A program made the translations under genes and the position numbers. The notes beneath the pieces are model-generated. The model searched no databases. It worked only from the letters and a program-made list of their open reading frames with translations, and had not been told where the DNA came from. From assembly GCA_039707655.1 (NCBI GenBank), contig CM077663.1, forward strand, positions 437,489,830-437,553,829: a stretch of 64,000 bases of DNA, in the 5' to 3' direction. The first letter of the stretch is position 1; each line of letters starts with the position of its first letter. Origin of the DNA: Elymus sibiricus. Lineage: Eukaryota; Streptophyta; Magnoliopsida; Poales; Poaceae. Shown in pieces: positions 48,070-58,028 of this stretch.

Positions 48070-49060
48070 CTAGCTAGCACACGGGGAGGGAGCTGATAAA
48101 ATGCAAGATGAAGGAGTTATGTTTGGCCTCTGGTGTTTATGGTCTTCAGAGATAAGAGAAGTGCTGGTACAAGACTGTAAACTACTAGTACTAAATACAA
48201 CTGGTTACCCTTGTGCTGAATATTGTATTTGTTCAGATGCATGAGACTGCAATATGCATACTACTGTTCACCCAGTACATAACTTCCTTGTGTGAAAAAA
48301 CACTTTCGAAGTACAAATTAATAAGTATGGGATTGTAAATAACACGATCACATCGTTTTACCAAGAAAATGGACATGTACTGTAGCTTGTTTGTTATGAC
48401 TAGGCCTCTGTAAGCATAAAAAATACATGGTCATTTTTAGAATTCCAGCACCAAAATAAAGATAAGGGGTGATATCAACGGCGGAAACCCTGATCGACAA
48501 TGACATGTTAATCATTTCCTGAAAGATTTGCGATGCATAGAGCATCTGTCACCACATTGAAAAGCGAAGGATTCGCCGCGTACTGACGTCCTAGCATTGT
48601 AATCTCAACTACGGGGAAGGAAGCAAAATGCATCAGCTTCCTAATCTAAATCTAAAACAGATTTAAAAAAAAAAGGAAATCATATGCAGTATACAGACAT
48701 CATCCGACATACTATCTGACATTGTAAATTCCAATCTCGAACTGAACCTAATCCTTGTGTTTCGCACCTGACAGAAAACAGTCTTGGCTAAATCCGCTAG
48801 GGACGTACCTGATGAAATCCACAGCCCTGGCAGCGATTGCCTCTGTGCTGACCTGCTCCTTCCTCCTCCTCCTCCTCCTCCTCCACCGCGCGTCGCCGGC
48901 GAGGGGGGGTCGCCGATGCGCGTGAACAGTCCAGCCGCTGGAGGATCGAGGAGGAAAACTGGGGGCCGGGAGGGATTGCGGCGGAGAATGGAAGCTCGCC
49001 TGGGGGAGGATGGGGTGGAAGGACGGCGGCGGCGGACTGCTACTGGCACTGGGAAATCCC
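48070..49060 (-). promoter_or_regulatory. TEN1 5' UTR, leader intron and promoter region
   Basis: On the minus strand, TTTTATCAG before CTCCCTCCCC (48092) is a good acceptor, and AG before GTACGTCCCTAG (48809/48808) a good donor. A GC-rich first exon (about 48809-49060, with a GGA/CTC run at 48860-48890) would splice to the exon carrying the ATG. The open frame through the GC-rich part is not proposed as coding. Confidence 0.5.
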
Positions 49061-49118
49061 TATATGACGCTAACTTTGTTTTTTTTTTTTTTTTGAGAAA
49101 TCCTATATGACGCTAACT
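49054..49118. mobile_element. Poly(A)-tail footprint with direct repeats, no. 1
   Basis: AAATCCCTATATGACGCTAACT (49054-49075) and AAATCCTATATGACGCTAACT (49098-49118) flank a 22-bp insert that is a T-run ending in GAG. This is the build of a target-primed retroposon reduced to its tail. Confidence 0.55.
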
Positions 49119-49269
49119 GCGTCAAATTCCTAGGGAAACGCAGAGGAGGCTGGCTTCCTGGGCCTGGCCCAGTCACCCACTGTGTATGGTTACCGAACAC
49201 TCTCCATTTATTTTATTTTTCAGCCATAAAAAATATTTTCTTTTCTCGGGTTGGTTTCTAATGGTTTCT
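49119..49269. other. Short spacer
   Basis: Nothing identified. Confidence 0.4.
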
Positions 49270-49800
49270 CGGTCGGCTTCTCTCTAAGAAAGGGAAATTA
49301 TTCTGATCAGCCGGCCGATCTAGCGTGGGGCGTATGCCGCCTCCTTCACTCGACGCGTGGGTTAATGGACCACACACGTCTCTCATCTTAATTGTTGCAA
49401 AACGGTGGCAACGAAACAACGACTGCACAAGTGCGCGAGCGGCCGGAGATGTTGTTGCAATTTTTGCAACATGGATCTTGTTGCGGAAAATTAGATGCGA
49501 CGAAGATGTTATTGCAATATTTGCAACAAGAGTCTTCTTGCAGAAAGTAGAGAAGAAGAGATTATGCAACATGGGCCTTGTTATAGAAAATTAAAAGAGA
49601 GAAAGTTTTACAATAAAGATCTTATTGCAGAAATACATGCAACATGGGCCTTGTTATAGAAAATTAAAAGAGAGAAAGTTTTACAATAAAGATCTTATTG
49701 CAGAAATACATGCAACAAGAGTCTTGTTGCGGAAAAAAGATAAATGATAAGGCAACTCCATCAACAGATCGGACGACTCGCGAGGCAACGGATAAGTTCC
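49270..49800. mobile_element. TTGCAACA-repeat DNA element (MITE-like), copy 2
   Basis: Like 24395-24860: degenerate TTTGCAACAnnn(T/G)CTTGTTGC(A/G)GAAA repeats next to CAGCCGGCCGATC (49309-49321) at the left. Within it, 73 bp are exactly duplicated in tandem (49566-49638 and 49639-49711). Confidence 0.5.
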
Positions 49801-49815
49801 CGATGAATAGCTACT

Positions 49816-49865
49816 GAATTTCTTTTCCTGGTTCTCGCAAAAAAAAAGAATTTATTTTCCTGGTT
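49816..49865. mobile_element. Poly(A)-tail footprint with direct repeats, no. 2
   Basis: GAATTTCTTTTCCTGGTT (49816-49833) and GAATTTATTTTCCTGGTT (49848-49865) flank CTCGCAAAAAAAAA. Confidence 0.6.
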
Positions 49866-50370
49866 TAATTTTTTAAATATTAGTAAATTTATTTTTTCTA
49901 AATTTCTTGTGAATTTTTATAAAATATATATTTTTAGAAAAACTGTTCTCGAATTTAAAAATGTAGGTGAAGTTAAACAATGATCAATAATTTTAGTAAA
50001 TGTTCTCAAAATATAAAGAATGTTCTTGAATTTGGTATTTTCAAAATGTAAACGTAATTTTAAAATGTGAAAAAAATTCAAAAAAATATGAATGTTTTAT
50101 AAGAGTTCGGAACATTTTCTATACGTGAGCATTTTTAGAAATTCCAATAATGTTTTTATATTTTTTACGCGGACATTTTTTAACATTTTTGAAAAAAAAA
50201 TATTTTTGACATCTTACAGAAAAACATATTAAGTTGCATTTACGATAAATAAATCATTTCTCAAAACGGTAAAAAAAATGACATTTTACAGAAAATCATA
50301 TTAAGTTGCTTTTACGATAAATAAACCATTTCTCAGAACGGTAAGGCTCTCTCTCTCCCTCCCTCCCCAG
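49866..50370. other. AT-rich spacer
   Basis: A roughly 65-bp near-duplicate (GACATnTTACAGAAAA...ATATTAAGTTGCnTTTACG) at 50208-50275 and 50280-50345; otherwise nothing identified. Confidence 0.5.
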
Positions 50371-50429
50371 TCTTGTTTCATGCCTCCATGACCATACGTT
50401 TTCCCGCAAGAAAGTTCCCCACTCTCTTG

Positions 50430-50840
50430 GAACGTGCCCGAATGTCTAAAAACGGCGTAGGCACGAAGTTAAGTTGCGCCGATTCCGGATGTGTCAAATT
50501 TTGTGGTGGTTTTGGCATTTTTTTTTCAAGGAATGTAGGATGGCCTCGTGGCATGGGCACGTGAGCTCTGATTGAGGCGGCTCCGAATTGGTCGGAAGCC
50601 TAAGAGGTCGATCGGGGACCTGCATCACGCGCTATCGCATGCACAACGGCGTAGACACCAAGTTAAATTGCTCTGATTCTGGGGGTGTCCTAATTTGTGG
50701 CAGTGATAAACAGAACCACGCATATACACTGATAAACAGAACCCTGCAGATTGTGTCTTACAACAAAAATCAGTGTTGGAGTAAACAGAACCCTGCAGAT
50801 TGTGTCTTACAAAAAAAAAAATCAGTGTTGGAGTAAGGCA
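50430..50840. repeat. Local duplications (about 200-bp and 49-bp units)
   Basis: AACGGCGTAGnCAC(G/C)AAGTTAA with flanks occurs at 50451 and 50645, and a 49-bp unit beginning AGAACCCTGCAGATTGTGTC is repeated at 50738 and 50787. No gene recognised. Confidence 0.7.
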
Positions 50841-51266
50841 GACGCAGCAGCCGTATCTTCAAGAGCTTCAAGAATCTTCAGGAGTACTCCTTGTAAATGT
50901 CCACCTATTGAACAAAGGGGAGAATCTTCGGGACCTAAGCAAATCGGAGACGGTTGAGTATTTAGGTTCAATCCCAGCCCAGGGCAAGGATTAATTTTAA
51001 CCAAGAAACTGTAACAGGGTACTCCAAGTGCATGAAAATTTTAACCAAGAAAGAATAGAAAAGGATCAATCCCAGCCCAGGGCAAGGATTAATTTTCTGG
51101 AAATTTTAACCAAGGAGTATGACAGTAGCCTACTGGTGTATGTAATGTGACAGTAGCCTAATGTTGTATTCCTATTGTTTACACTGAACAGATGAAATAC
51201 TCAAATTTCCATTACTCCTCTTGCAGTAACACTGAGCAAATACTACAATTATTTCAAATGGAAATT
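50841..51266. other. Spacer with a short duplicated block
   Basis: AATCCCAGCCCAGGGCAAGG occurs at 50970 and 51069. No gene seen. Confidence 0.5.
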
Positions 51267-51300
51267 TGCATTAACACTGAACAAATTCGGTGTTAATGCA
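51267..51300. other. Strong hairpin, 15-bp stem
   Basis: TGCATTAACACTGAA and TTCGGTGTTAATGCA are complementary (one T/G mismatch or wobble) around the loop CAAA. Confidence 0.7.
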
Positions 51301-51986
51301 GAGAACTCCCTTTTCATTAAACTGGTTAGTGTACCTAGGCCATCATAGCACCAGCAGCAGCCAGTATGCCATCCTAGCAGTGTAATTCAATGTGATTTCA
51401 GTAGGATGTCACGCAGCACATAGTAATTTTAGGGTGACATTCGCTTGATGCTTGCGAACAACAGTGTAACAAAGAGTTGGTTGCAGGTTGAAAAGAGAGG
51501 GGAGAGGTAGGGGTTGGTAACGGTATCCCCCGTGCAGAGCTTGAGCAGCAGCCAGCAAACGTTGACCATCTCTTTTCTCCTCATCAATTCGAATGAAACA
51601 TGTGCAGAGAAAACCTAAAATGTCTTATAAAAATTGACAGAGGGAGTACAATTCATATTATTATTATTTTTTATCAGAGTGAGTACAATTCAAAAAGGCA
51701 GAAATATGTGCAAAAAGGTACAGAATAAGCAGACATTATAGACAGAGCAAAAGTGGTAAGCTGTTCTCTCAGACAAATGCCTCATTTTGTCCCCATGGTT
51801 TGTTTAATGAAATGGATTGAATCAGACATCTAATCAGTGCTGGTCATCACCAAGAACAAAGAAGCAAACAATTGATGTAAACAGGGGTATAGTAACAGGA
51901 AGCTCCTGGTTTGAGAGCAGTCAGTGTCGCAAAACATGTTTCCTTCTCACTGTCTGCCAATCTAACGAGAAACAGGGCCATTAAAC

Positions 51987-52218
51987 TGTAAAAAATGAAA
52001 TGATTGAGAGAAAACTTGCGTGTTCATTGATTCCCAATAGTGAGTATTTATACAAGGGTTGGTGCCTGTTGAAGGCATCGTTAGAAAGAGAGGCGCCTGT
52101 AGGAGGCATCGGTTTACATTAGAAGGTGAAGACTGAACAGGTGTCTGTACAGGAAACAAGCGTCCGCTGCTTTGGGCATATGTTAACCGCCTATGACGGT
52201 TGGAAACTATTCCTAACA
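51987..52218 (-). mobile_element. Solo LTR (232 bp), TAAAC TSD
   Basis: On the minus strand it starts TGTTAGGAATAGTTTCCAAC, has TGTATAAATACTC as promoter-like box, and ends TTTTTTACA. TAAAC repeats at 51982-51986 and 52219-52223. The paralogous blocks at about 52528 and 54243 read GGCCATTAAACAAGACC without the insert, giving empty sites. Confidence 0.88.
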
Positions 52219-52706
52219 TAAACAAGACCAAACATCAGATACCTCATGACATCTCTTCTATGATACTATCCAAACAAAATTCAGTTCAATGCTAAGATAT
52301 ATATGGACAAGTTAAATGCACATGCCATCTTGAAGAATTGTTTGTGCCAGAATCTTAGCCCAAAAGATTCCTCTCGGCAACGTACACGCTGCATTGCGCC
52401 ACTATGAAGCGCACCAGAGACTCTAATTTATTATTGCCATCAGAAATTCTTGATTGAACCAAATCAAACACAAGTACATGGAGTAGATTGATCCAGAGTT
52501 TCTCACTGTCTGCCAATTTAACGAGAAATAGGGCCATTAAACAAGACCAAGCATCAGATACCTCATGACATCCCTTCTACACTATCCAAACAAAATTCAG
52601 TTCAATACTAAGATATGTATGGACAAGTTAAATGCACAAGCCATCTGGAAGAATGGTTTGTGCCAGAATCTTAGCCCAAAGATTCCTCTCGGCAACGTAC
52701 AGCGCT

Positions 52707-53058
52707 GAATTGCACCACCAAGAAGCGCACCAGAGACTCTAATTTATTGCCTTCAGAAATCCTTGATCAAACCAAATAAGAAACAAGTACATATGATTGA
52801 TCCAGAGTTTGATGCCAAGTTGAATTGCACCACCAAGAAGCGCACCAGAGACTCTAATTTATTGCCTTCAGAAATCCTTGATCGAACCAAATAAGAAACA
52901 AGTACATATGATTGATCCAGAGTTTGATGCCAAGTTGAATTGCACCACCAAGAAGCGCACCAGAGACTCTAATTTATTGCCTTCAGAAATCCTTGATCAA
53001 ACCAAATAAGAAACAAGTACATTGAGTATGATTGATCCAGAGTTTGATGCCAAGTTGA
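52707..53058. repeat. Three tandem 115-bp units
   Basis: Units start at 52707, 52822 and 52937 (GAATTGCACCACCAAGAAGC); the third ends GATGCCAAGTTGAAG near 53058 with a few extra bases. Confidence 0.92.
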
Positions 53059-53800
53059 AGAAATCATCACTGTAGATGGATTTATGGTGTCAATTGTAGT
53101 AATTCTTCAGTAGAGCATGATAATTTGTGGAAATGAATCCTCACTGTCATTCAAAATATTCACCAGGAAACAATACTAATGAGAACAGTTAACATGATGG
53201 ATCAGATTTCTGGCTTGGAATCCTGATGGGATTACATTTGCACATAGTTTAATCATAGTCGATCATTTGGGGAAAGGATCCTCGCATCCATTCAACTTGT
53301 GAAAAAATAAACAAATAGATGTCAGAAAGATAAAATAGAACAAAATAAAGCAATAAAGTTCAGGCTATAACAAAACTATCTTTGATTTCATTTCACAATC
53401 CAAAGTTATGCTCAAGTTGATATCAAATTTTGTGAGCTCATAGGATGTCAGAATTCAAAAGTATAATCATATAAAAACAAAAATATAGCAGTGGGAGATC
53501 AGATGGTAGTGCATGATGTAAATTGATCATCACAGTGAATGCAGAAATGTGGTATGGTTATGATATCATCACTTCTCCCATCCAGTCAAATATGACAAAA
53601 AACGGTTGAGTTATTTTAAAGAGAAGATACCAATAGTATAAGAGTTCTTTCGCATATCAATTGACGCGGCAGAATGAATGCTGTCAATTAGACATTCAGA
53701 ATGAGTAGGAGGAATTTATCATCAAATAGATCGGACGCCAATTGTCTTCCTCATAATGCCAGCGAGACAATCATACTAAAAGAACAGAAAGAAAATATCA
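53059..53800. other. AT-rich stretch within the repeat locus
   Basis: No gene recognised; low GC. Confidence 0.5.
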
Positions 53801-54450
53801 AACAAACTGACCAATGTTCTCTCAGACAAATGCCTCGATTGTCCACATGGTTTAATAGAATGGATTACATCAGACTCAGTCATCTGTTTTCATCATCACA
53901 GAGAACTAAGAACAATGGGAAAAGGAAGTGGCAAACAAACATGAGTTCAGTTAATCTCACAGAATAAGCACACATAATTTATAGTGCAAAACTAGTAGAT
54001 AGCGGGTGTTCTCTCAGACAAATGCCTCATTTTGTCTCCATGGTTTAATAGAATGGATTGTATCAGACATCTAATCAGTGTTCGTCATCACCGAGAACCT
54101 CTGATCAAGCAGAGAGAATGAAACAATTGATAAACGCTGTAAACAGGGGTATAGTAACAGAAAGCTCCTGGTATGAAAGCAGTCGGTGTCGCACAAACCC
54201 GTTTCCTTCTTGCTGTATGCCAATCTAACGAGAAACAAGGCCATTAAACAAGACCAAAAATCAGATACCTCATGGCATCCCTTCTGCCATACCCAAATAA
54301 AATGCAACGCTAATAAATGTATGGACAAGTTGAATGCAAAAGCCACCTCGAAGAATGGTTTGTGCCAGAATCTTAGCCCAAAGATTCCTCTCGGCAGCGT
54401 ACAGCGCTGAATTACACTATTAAGAAGTGCATCAGAGACTCTAAATTATT

Positions 54451-56340
54451 GCCTTCAGAAGTTTTACAACGAATCAAATCAAAAACAAGAAGAAATATAA
54501 TTGGATTTGTGCTGTCACGTGGAGTAATTCTTCAGTTTTGCAACTGTGACATATGTGCAGGTCACTGCACAAACTACCTGAGCCATGGCTGATCTAATCT
54601 ACATAAAAATAGTGTTGAACATTACAATTTAAAGAGATAATTAACTAAATCCGACAGATTACTTAGAATTTACTATTACTGACAGTACCAATCAAAGTGA
54701 TTACTGAAAACTAAAGAATGTTTTCGGGTAAGTACTAAATAGTGTGGGTCAAATCCAGGCCCGCGAGATCAAAGCCCTAAGGCCTCAGGGCGAGCAGACA
54801 GACACGCAGACTGAGTTCAGCCATCCTCTTCTCATCCAGAGCACCTGCTTGTTGTGCACAGATCCAATAAAATAACCAGAGAAGCTGAAGCCAGTGAAAA
54901 ATCAAGATGGTACTCTGTCTGTACCGAAAGACATCAGTTGAAGATCCAGAGGAAGGAAAGAAAAGATCGGTTGAGCAAGATTCAGGAGCTGATCAGATAA
55001 TTGTAGTCTGTAATTTGGTCAACATTAAATATGATTTTCTGTGCAAGATTATCATCACGTCAACTCAATAAATCTTGTTTTTCCACTCCGTTACAAAAGA
55101 AACAACAAAGGTAAATCAAGAACAAAAAAAAAATTGAAACAAAGAAGCAGTTTGACTGACCTTGGAAGGCTCAGACGTATGAATTATGTCAAGGTTGTCT
55201 AGGTCATTGTATTTATTTTTCTTCTCTGAAGCAATTGGTGAAATGTCCTACAATGAGCACAAAGATAAAAGAGAAACCGAAAATAAGATTAAACTGGAAC
55301 TAAGGAAAGCAGCATGGCTCAGACATCCAAGGAAGGAATTAGCAGCATTAGCTCTCAAGCCTGGCAGGGCGAAAGCTCTTAGGTGGCATCTGCGAATGTT
55401 TTGAGAAACAAGCCTTAGTTGTATCATCATGGCCATTGTTTTCCTCAATTTAAAATCAACAACACCAAATACCTATGACAATGTAGCATCTCCGGTCAAG
55501 GCTTGTGGCTACAGGAGACGTGGCATCGGGCCCAAGAAAACAAGATAAAAATTGCTGCCACAGAAGAGGAAGAATTACAGGAATCCCTCAGAGACCCGAT
55601 TCAAATCACGCACACAGCTGAATCAAGCCGGTGCAAATGGGTATTCCATCCCGGAGCAAACCACAGAGGTTATGATGCAGGGATGGACACTTGCAGCGGT
55701 GGCAGAGAAGCAGCTGCTGTTTACAGTGTCATGCGGCACTTCCTGGTCTAGAGCTCTTCACTGAGACAAGATGATGCATTCCAAAAGGAAAACAAGAGCA
55801 GAAAATTAAGCAATGCTCAGTGGAAAGAGAAGTCGTTTTTGGTTTGCAGGCTCACGGTGACAGATGCCACCACTGCCAAAAACCTATATGAATCATCATC
55901 GCATCATCACGAAAACAAAGAGGATAATAGAAAAAAGGATGATTTGAAAACAAAAAGAAAACAGAAGCGAATAACAACATGAATCAATCAACGGCGGACG
56001 AATCGAAGATAAGAAGATTACGTGCTGTGCCGACGAAAAGGGCCCGAAAAATCATCGAGCAAATCAGATCCAGGTGAGTTGAAAGCCGGCTTGGGTCTCA
56101 GTCTAGCAAGATGGCAGGACGATTTGCCGATTGGCTGGGACCGTGGGTAAACGAGATCCAGACAAGAAGCTGATCTTGCAAAAAACTTAGGACGCAAAAC
56201 ATTATTACTGTATTAAAATCGAGAAGAAGAACGCAGCGAGGAGCAGTAGAAAAGAAGACCGGCTAAACGGTGAAGATGGAGGGAGGTGCGGCGGCGGTGA
56301 AGAGGCGGCGCGCCGACGATGGGATTGGATGGTGCGCTGG
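54451..56340 (-). other. Possible minus-strand transcribed region, product unknown
   Basis: A minus-strand TATA-like CTATATATTATG (about 56353-56364) is followed by a C-rich leader-like block with GCCGCC repeats (about 56270-56330), as in many grass promoters. Downstream I see only short open frames (for example 55448-55248, 66 codons) that I do not recognise. It could be a non-coding transcript running into the repeat locus, or a decayed gene. Confidence 0.3.
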
Positions 56341-56526
56341 TCTGCTCATAATATATAGCCACCGCAGCCGCCGCAGGGGTTCTTTGTCATGGTTTCAGCT
56401 TCCCCTGGGCAGCGAATATGGGCCACAATATGCGGGGACGTGAGCGGACACGGTTCGGCCCAGATGTGGAATCCGAATGGCGAGCTTCCGTAAAAAAACT
56501 AGTGCACCGGGGCTGTGACATCTTTA

Positions 56527-56568
56527 AAAGTTTATACGGGTTCCTAAAAAAAATGAAAGTTTATACGG
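56527..56568. mobile_element. Poly(A)-tail footprint with direct repeats, no. 3
   Basis: AAAGTTTATACGG at 56527-56539 and 56556-56568 flank GTTCCTAAAAAAAATG. Confidence 0.5.
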
Positions 56569-56663
56569 TTGTCTACACACAAAAAAATCTTCTCAAAAAA
56601 ATTACAAGTTTTTTAAAAAAATCTCGAAATAATGCAAGACACACGTAATATTGACGCTTCAAT

Positions 56664-56708
56664 GCCCACTTCCTTACTTTTTTTTTACGGGGCCTACTTC
56701 CTTACTTT
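56664..56708. mobile_element. Poly(A)-tail footprint with direct repeats, no. 4
   Basis: GCCCACTTCCTTACTTT (56664-56680) and GCCTACTTCCTTACTTT (56692-56708) flank TTTTTTACGGG. Confidence 0.55.
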
Positions 56709-56729
56709 AGCTAATCATAGGCACAGGAA

Positions 56730-57458
56730 AAACCATCTCTCAGAGTTGGTTGGGCCTGAGGGGGTGGTTACTGAAACTTAGGATATGCTGAGAGTTGCTA
56801 ATGATTTTTATAAAAACCTATTTGTCTTTGAACCTAAACCTGATATCCATTTGGACCCTAGTTTTTGGAATGAGGGAGACCTGGTTTCTGAATCAATCAG
56901 ACATGTTTAATCTTGAAAGACCCTTTTCTGAGGATGAAATTAAGCAAGCCATCACGAGCTCTTATGCTTGTGAGGCCTCTGGTCCTGATGGATTGTCCTT
57001 TCTTTTTTATCAAAAATCATGGGATCTTATTAATCTGACTTTATGTGGATGGTTAGAGACTTTGAGGAGGGCTCTTTGGGTATTCACAGACTTAATTTTG
57101 CCCTTATTACTCTTATCCCCAAACTCCCTCAAGCCAGGGAGATGAAAAACTTTAGACCTATCAGTCATAGTAATTGTGTTGTTAAGATCTTTTCTAAAGC
57201 TATGACTACCAAGGCTTCTCCCCTGCGTGACAAACTCATATCCTTGAATCAAACTGCTTTCATGAAAGGGAGGTTTATCCTGGAAAGTGTGGTGATGGCC
57301 CATGAAGTTATTCATGAGGTCCATAAATCTGGTGAGTGTGGGCTTATTCCGAAGCTTGACTATGAGAAGGCTTATGATAAAGTTACTTGGGATTTCCACG
57401 GAGAGACGCTCCTTTCTAGGGGTTTTGGTGAGAAGTGGATTTATATGTACGTTGCATC
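56730..57458 (+). pseudogene. LINE (L1-type) reverse transcriptase remnant
   Basis: Text typical of plant LINE RT is spread over at least two frames: VANDFYKNLF, then RPFSEDEIKQAI and SGPDGLSFLFYQKSWDLI, then (frame change near 57040) FALITLIPKLPQ, MKNFRPISHSN, NQTAFMKGRFILES and LDYEKAYDKVTWDF. It stops at 57458, where a Copia LTR begins. The catalytic YADD box is not reached. This is a dead fragment. Confidence 0.85.
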
Positions 57459-57565
57459 TGTTAGATGTGTATAGTCCCTTTTCGGTTTATCCCCATTGTA
57501 TACCACACATGTATATGTATTGGCCTTTGGCCCTCCTGTGAATGCAGTTGCTCACTTCTCTAACA
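57459..57565 (+). repeat. 5' LTR (107 bp) of the second Copia element
   Basis: TG...CA termini, next to the primer-binding site TGGTATCAGAG. Confidence 0.8.
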
Positions 57566-58028
57566 TGGTATCAGAGGCCAGGTTCCTCTCCCGCACGCCG
57601 CAGCTCCGTGCGCTGTAGCCTGCCTCGCCGCCGGCCATCTCCTCCCTGGCCGTCGGCCGCCTCCACCCCCGCCGCCGGCCTGCGCCCTCCCGCGGCCTCC
57701 CGCCGCCCTCCCGCGCCCAGGCCCCGCCGCTGCCTCCCGCGCTCAGGGCCGGCCACGCCTGCACCTCGCCCTCGCCCGGCCGGCTCCGCCCCGGCCCGGC
57801 CTCGGCCTCGCCCTCGCCCGGCCTCGTCCAGGTCCGGCCGGCTCCGCCCCGGCCCGGCCTCGTCCCCCGCCGCTGCCTCCCGCGCTAAGGGTCGGCCGCC
57901 GCCTAGCCGCCGCCGCCCCCTGCCGGCCGCTGGAGGTAGCTACTTGCCCGCTCCTTCGGCTGCAACGCCCTGCTCGATCTAGATCGAGATTGAGAGGTTG
58001 ACTCTCAAAAAAAAACAAAGAGCTCGTC

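Larger units (their letters stand above)
51752..54450. repeat. Multi-copy non-coding repeat locus
   Basis: Blocks recur in part-copies: TGTTCTCTCAGACAAATGCC at about 51756, 53816 and 54008; AACGAGAAA(C/T)A(A/G)GGCCATTAAAC at about 51965, 52518 and 54228; CCAGAATCTTAGCCCAAA near 52349, 52664 and 54364; GCGCACCAGAGACTCTAATT at about 52409, 52725, 52840 and 52955. No coding pattern is shared by the copies. The unit is about 700 bp and appears three to four times, partly truncated. Function unknown. Confidence 0.7.

Noticed and set aside
48663..49110. Open frames on both strands around 48663-49110
   Set aside because: GC-rich text with a Gly/Pro run from a CTC/GGA repeat; better explained as the TEN1 5' UTR exon.
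55320..55450. Possible C/D snoRNA on the minus strand (ATGATGA ... CTGA with GGC/GCC stem)
   Set aside because: Too long, no C'/D' pair and no rRNA guide that I can verify.
57542..57982. 146-codon Pro/Arg-rich frame
   Set aside because: Lies between the primer-binding site and gag of the Copia element; low-complexity GC leader.
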